From positions 15,115,059 through 15,179,058 of the forward strand of contig CM077152.1 in NCBI GenBank assembly GCA_039583875.1: 64,000 nucleotides of DNA, written 5' to 3'. The notes beneath the pieces were generated by a model. The model saw nothing but the letters and a program-made list of their open reading frames with translations. It made no database searches and had not been told where the DNA came from. Each line of letters begins with the position of its first letter. The stretch's first letter is position 1. This document shows positions 46,901-52,900 of this stretch, one piece after another. The stretch comes from Platanthera guangdongensis. Its lineage: Eukaryota > Streptophyta > Magnoliopsida > Asparagales > Orchidaceae. The translations under genes and the position numbers were made by a program.

Positions 46901-49900
46901 ATGTGATGGGTTGTGGTTGAAGACAATCCTCCAAGATATGGGTCTCCAGGTGAACCTACCAGTTACTATCTACTGCGACAACAAAGCGGCCATCAGTATT
47001 GCTCACAACTCGGTTCAACATGATAGGACGAAACATGTTGAAGTTGATAGACACTTCATCAAATATCACATAGACAAGAGAAATATATGTACTCCGTTCG
47101 TGAACTCACATGACCAACTAGCCGACGTTTTCACCAAGGGATTGAGCAGTGACAACTTCATGAACAATACAATCAAGTTGTCAATGATCGATATATATTC
47201 TCAACTTGAGGGGGAAAGTTGAATATACACGTCGTATGTGTTTTTTAGTTCAAGTGTTATTTTTCCCACTACTTATTTCACGTGATATGTCACATGGATG
47301 AGGTCATATATATATGTATGCTTGGCCCGGTTTAGGGCGCCTGATTATTATTTTTCCTCCTTTCTACTCAACCTCCGAGGCTTCCCCTCAGTAACTTTTA
47401 TCCTATTTATCCCTTATTTGGGTATATAGACTTGATTTCTAGTGAATACACTGTCTTCAATGCTCTATTACATCTGTTTATTGGTCACTAACACTTGTTA
47501 ACAAATACCAACTATGTAATCTACACTGGACCTACTGGAGGCCAAGATGATTATCTAAAAGGTCACAGGGAAGTAATAAAAACTGGCCCTTCAGAAATTT
47601 TGCTGTGGTTCAAAGCAGATTGGGCAGTTTTTTTGGGGGTTGAACAGCTCTGATTAATCTTTCTAGAACAATTGCTAACTAATAAATTTCTAAAGTTCTG
47701 ACCTTCCATCTTTTTAAACTTGTTTTGGAATGTTAATTAGATATTGAATCCCTGGGGACTATTTGGCTCAGGAAAGGGTAAATTTTATTGACTAATTATT
47801 TTAGAGTGATCTCGTTCTAAAGGCAATAATTTGTAGCATTATGGCTCTTGATCGTTATTTTCCTTATCTGAATTGTCATAATTAGCATAGTTTCACAGTT
47901 TTTTATTTTTATCTAATTAACGAACAAGTGCTTCGGTTCATTGTTGTATCTTATGTTTTTTTTTTGTTTTTATATTAGTGAGTTGCAATGATTAATACAA
48001 AAGCAGATGGCCCTTAGAAGTACTTTTAGTGCTTGTGGGTGCTTGAGCAATAGTGAGCTTTGATAGCCAGTTCTTCATATAGCATTCCTCAATAATTTAT
48101 AGCACGTATGACTGCAGAAACTGGCTTGATCCCCAATAAAAGCTATTTTATTTGCAAGGATCTTAGAAATGTTCTCAGGGTGTAAATGTGATTAGAAAGA
48201 AGAAGAAATCAAGCTTGTTGAATTCCAGATACAAAAAAGGAGGATAACATATATCTAATTGATATTTCAAAATAAAAACCTGAGGTTGGATGCCTATTTA
48301 TTTCTTCTGAATTTCAGTAATAGCATGTGGGTCTTTGAAGAAGGGGAAGTTGACACAAGACGAATCTATAAGCGGCAGATAAACGATGACCTAACCCTAC
48401 ATGTCATGCAAATCTGACGGTTAAATCACAATCAGATAATAAATAACAACATCCCACACAAATAATTCACAGTAAGACAAAATAATTTATTAGGGCAAAT
48501 CAAGCTTAAACTTTCCTTCGCGCGGAGGGCCAAAGTGAGAGCGCGCAACGAATGAACCATGCAAATCACAATAATTATCAAAACATGCAACCACTATACA
48601 AGAGGCCCCAAACAAGCATAAGATCCAAACCAATAATAGTAATGCTGAGAATAATTAACCAATTCAACGAAATCTCACCAAATAGTGGGTTGATCAAGAC
48701 ACTGAAGAATCCGGAGCCGGAGATGCGTGCACGACGATCCAAGGTGGAATCAGAGGCGTGGAAAGCCATGCGCTGTCCTCGATGGCAAAAGGTGGAATCA
48801 GACCGGAAATGGATAGATCCGGGCGGGAAATGGTCCGAAAGAGGGAGGGTTATCAGAGGGGGTTCCATGAGAGGGGTGGCTGTGGGGAGAAGGAACATGA
48901 GGCTGGAATTTGGGCCAGCTCCTGAGAAATAGAGGGGGAGGCTGGTGGTGAAGGTAGGGGTTTAGGAGGGATGGACGACTGTAATTTTGCTGGAGGAGGG
49001 GCTGGCAGTGGCAGAGGGGATGGGGGGGGGGATAGGCGCCTTGCTGGAAGGGCTTGGGGAAGTGACACAATATCAGGTAGGCTTAAGCTTAAATCAGTGG
49101 TATTCACTTCACAGAACAGGAGGTTTGTAATGGTTATAAGTTGGAACATGGAAATCAATCTTATTACAGGTGGCAAAAACAACCGCCGCTGCTGGGAAAA
49201 GTGGAGATTATTGGATTCGCCAATATGGATTGCGAGAGGGGGATTTGGAGGCGGGGGAAGGTGGCTAAGGGTTAGGGTTACCGTTGGAGAGCGAGAGTGG
49301 GTCTAGGAGTCATCACCTAGGGTTCCACAGAGCCGACACCGTGGAGGGATCGTCGAATTTCGGAATTTCTTCTTCTCCAAAATCTGTAATGTCCTTAATC
49401 AACCCCTACATGATCTATTTATAGTAAAAGGAGGCTAGGACATCGCAACATCGACGGATATGATTGGCCGGAGGTGGGGCCACCCAAATACATTAAAGTA
49501 AATGCAAACATAATAAACTAATATATGAAATCGATCTGCAACGCAAATCCGGGTGCATTCGCGGAGTCCTATCATCGATTCGGGAACGGCATATATAGTA
49601 AATCGTCAAATCAGCCCCGAACGAGCCCAAAACTCGTCCTCCGCTGCAGCTACACATCTCTGCTCTGCATCATTCTTCCCAGCTTGAAAGAATCATCTCC
49701 TGATGAATAAAGATCAGAATTCTTTCGATGTAAACTAGATAAGACTCGAAGAGGCCCACCAGAGGTCGTACAAGTGTCATCGATGGAAGAGTCCTCGCCA
49801 ATCAACTCCCCCTGATTGAAAGGTTGTCATCTACGGTGAATGGAGACGGTCGTACTGAAGTTGAAGCCCGTGGGTGAATCGATCAAACTCTGTTGCAAGT

Positions 49901-52900
49901 ACCCAGGTGTTAACAACGTCTGTAGTAGGAATGTACTAGTGGAGTCTGGTCTCCATGATTCTCTCAACGCTCAACTCACGAGTGGTGGATCCTAGTGCTA
50001 TCGGCGGTGCCGTAGGTATAACCAAAGAAGACAATTCCCCAGGTGGGTGAGTAGTGGTGGCCGTTAGACGTGGGTGAACTTTGAGGTGGTGAGACAACGA
50101 AAGTGGAGGTGTGGGCGGCTGAAAGTCCCCACTGCTTGGGTCCACATACTCGCGAGACTCGTAGTATAATGTCAAATCTCCAACATTAAATACCGGGTGG
50201 ATACCCATACTTGCAAGGATATTAAGATCATAAATGTTTGCTTCGATCCGTCCCATGATTATATAGAAATCCATTCGCTTAACGCTCAAGTTTTTAGCAA
50301 GCCTCGCACGGTGCCTCACAACGCAGATTCTCACCATCACCTGCTCGCCTTCATGTAATACCTCCACTTGACAATAAACATCCGCATCTGATTTACAAAA
50401 TTGATTACCATCATGAATTTTCTTTCAGACCGACTCATGATACATATGCAAACGATAAACATACAACTCAACAGACTCATGCAAATGATGAAGAAACGAC
50501 TCAATAGACTCATGCAAATGATGAAAATAAAACACGACAAATACTACATGCTTTCTATGAGAAACTTAATAATGACCGGGGTGTTTTTACGATGTGGCGG
50601 TCTATCTGGAGACTCTCGCGTTGGAGTGTAAAAAAATTCATCCAGTGTACGACGAGTGTTCAGGTGACCGTGCGAGACATATACTCTCAAATACGAGCTC
50701 ATAAGGAGCCACGTGTCTCCCATGTAACGTGACACATCAGGGGGCTCACCAGTAGGTACGCATGAAAAATCAACTCAAATGCGACGACCACCTAAGTAAA
50801 AATCGTTTACATCGACTAAAAGACGTGGCTCTAAAATGTGGTGAGTGTCCTTGACAAGAAAGAACTCATGTGGTGGGTCAGCAGGTGGCATGACCCAAGA
50901 CTCATCAAAAGTGTGATGTGTCATAAGGTAGGTCCTCAAAATTTGAGTATGCTCAAGTGTACTCAAGGAAGGCCTACATACGTCATGCTCCACTCAAGAC
51001 CCATTCTCCAGGGTAAGACCAAAGATGATAATGAAAGAGACGCCAATAACTCGAAACTCATAAATAAGCGGCTTAGTTGAATTACATTCTCACCGGGATG
51101 TGGCGGTTCATCAGGAGGCTCAACAAGGGGGTCGTCATAAAACTCCTCACTAGGGTCATGATCTTCCATATGAGTACCATCGTACGAGGTAGTGTCCCCA
51201 TGAATGAGTGAGATAGCCACTACGTGATCAATATCAGGCTCTGGGCTCTCAGTCATGACGTGACTCAGAACAATGAGAAGGCGAAACGGACATAGACCTA
51301 TTCTCAAAAATGAGTTTGTGGGTGCGATGCTAAGAAATGAGTCTATGGTCGGGATGCTAACTAACCCAGGACATGACAGAAGTGGGGGTGTAGGTGAGGG
51401 ACACAATACTATAGACTAAATAGGTCGCTCAGGCTCAATCTTAGCGGGGTCACCAGAGGAGCGTCAGAAATAAAAGATAGGTCACTCACTAGGTTAAGCA
51501 CCTTACTGAGGTGAGAGCAATCTGCATCAGGTTGGATCATTGCTGAATGAAAAATAATTACCCGAGCAAACGACTTCGATACGACGAAGACAGATACCTC
51601 TAACACAATATATGATTCATGTCCACCCAATTGGTGATGCGATGAAGACGGTCTCGTCCGCGGGTCCTTTCCTAGCCAGCCCAATATGCCCTCGCCTGAT
51701 CTAAAAGTTTAAGTTTCCCACACTTGATGCGGCGCTCACCTAATAATTCAAAATGATCGAGGTAATATTCCATGTCCACGAGCCAATAACTGAAAGACTC
51801 GAGACTCGATGTGCCGTCAAAAGAAGGGGCAATAATACAAAACTGACTTTCGAAATCTCTCTCAAAGCGACGATCCTCATGATAATCATCCCTAAGATAA
51901 TCGAGTCGTGTCGAAGGATCAACACGATCCGCTCGCATGCAAGGATATGAACGACGACAATCATCACATTGATCGTCTCTGGCATAGTATGGTCGTGTCG
52001 GTGGGTCAACACGATCTTTGAAAGTGGTGTGTTGTGATCGAGAATGATCGTCGTAAGGGGCTCCATGGAAGTATGTGTTAGTGGACTCGAAACCTCCAAA
52101 GTGAGAAGGGGAATATTGGTGAAACATTGACATGGCGAGAACCTATAGGCTCTACAACAGCGTATTGAAAAGTGCGCGCAACCTCCTTCTGATTCCAAAC
52201 AAACATGCCATGCAAATCCGACGGTTAAATCGCAATTAGATAATAAATAATGATATCCCACACAAATATATCAGAGAAAAGCAAAATAATTTATTAGGAC
52301 AAAGCAATCTTAGACTTTCCTCCGCGTGGAGGGCCAAAACGAGAGCGCGTGGCGAATGAACCCTGCAAATCATAATAATTATCCAAACAAACAACTACAA
52401 TACAAGAGAACCCAAATAAGTATAAGATTCAAACCAATAATAGTAATGTTGAGAATAATTAACCAATACAACAAAATCTCACCAAATAGTGGGCTGATCA
52501 AGACACTGAAGAATCCAGAACCGGAGATGCATGTACGACGATCCAAGGTGGAACTGGAGGCATGAAAAACGATGTAAGTGGTTGTCCTCGGTGGTGGAAG
52601 GTGGAATCAGACAGAAAATGGATAGATCCGGTCACATATGGATAGATCCGGACTGGGAAGGGTAGATCCAATAATTTGAGATCGGATCTGGGCTAAAATT
52701 TCCAGATCTTGGCTGATCCGGAAGAGGGAGGGCTATCAGAGGTGGTTCCACGAGAGGGGTGGCTATGGGGAGAAGGAACAAATGGCTGAAATATTGGCCG
52801 ACTGCTGGGAAATAGAAGGGGTGCCTAGCGGTGCAGTGAGGGGTTTAGCCGTTTAGGTGGGGCGGCCGGCAGTGGTTTTGCTGGAGGTGAGGCTGGCGGT

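Larger units (their letters stand above)
32473..47368 (+). mobile_element. Second Ty1/copia element with AG...CT LTR ends and two nested insertions
   Basis: The 3' LTR is 47217-47368 (152 bp). The 5' LTR is split: 32473-32569 and 36865-36938. The target duplication caacc lies at 32468-32472 and 47369-47373, directly next to a g-containing start (aggtaaatatac / agttgaatatac) and a ttctact end. So the LTRs begin AG and end CT. The primer site tggtatcagagg follows the 5' LTR without a gap at 36939. The split is a Helitron-like insert. A complete chromovirus (37592-43126) interrupts gag. Pol has many stops. Without the inserts the element is about 5 kb. Confidence 0.88.
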
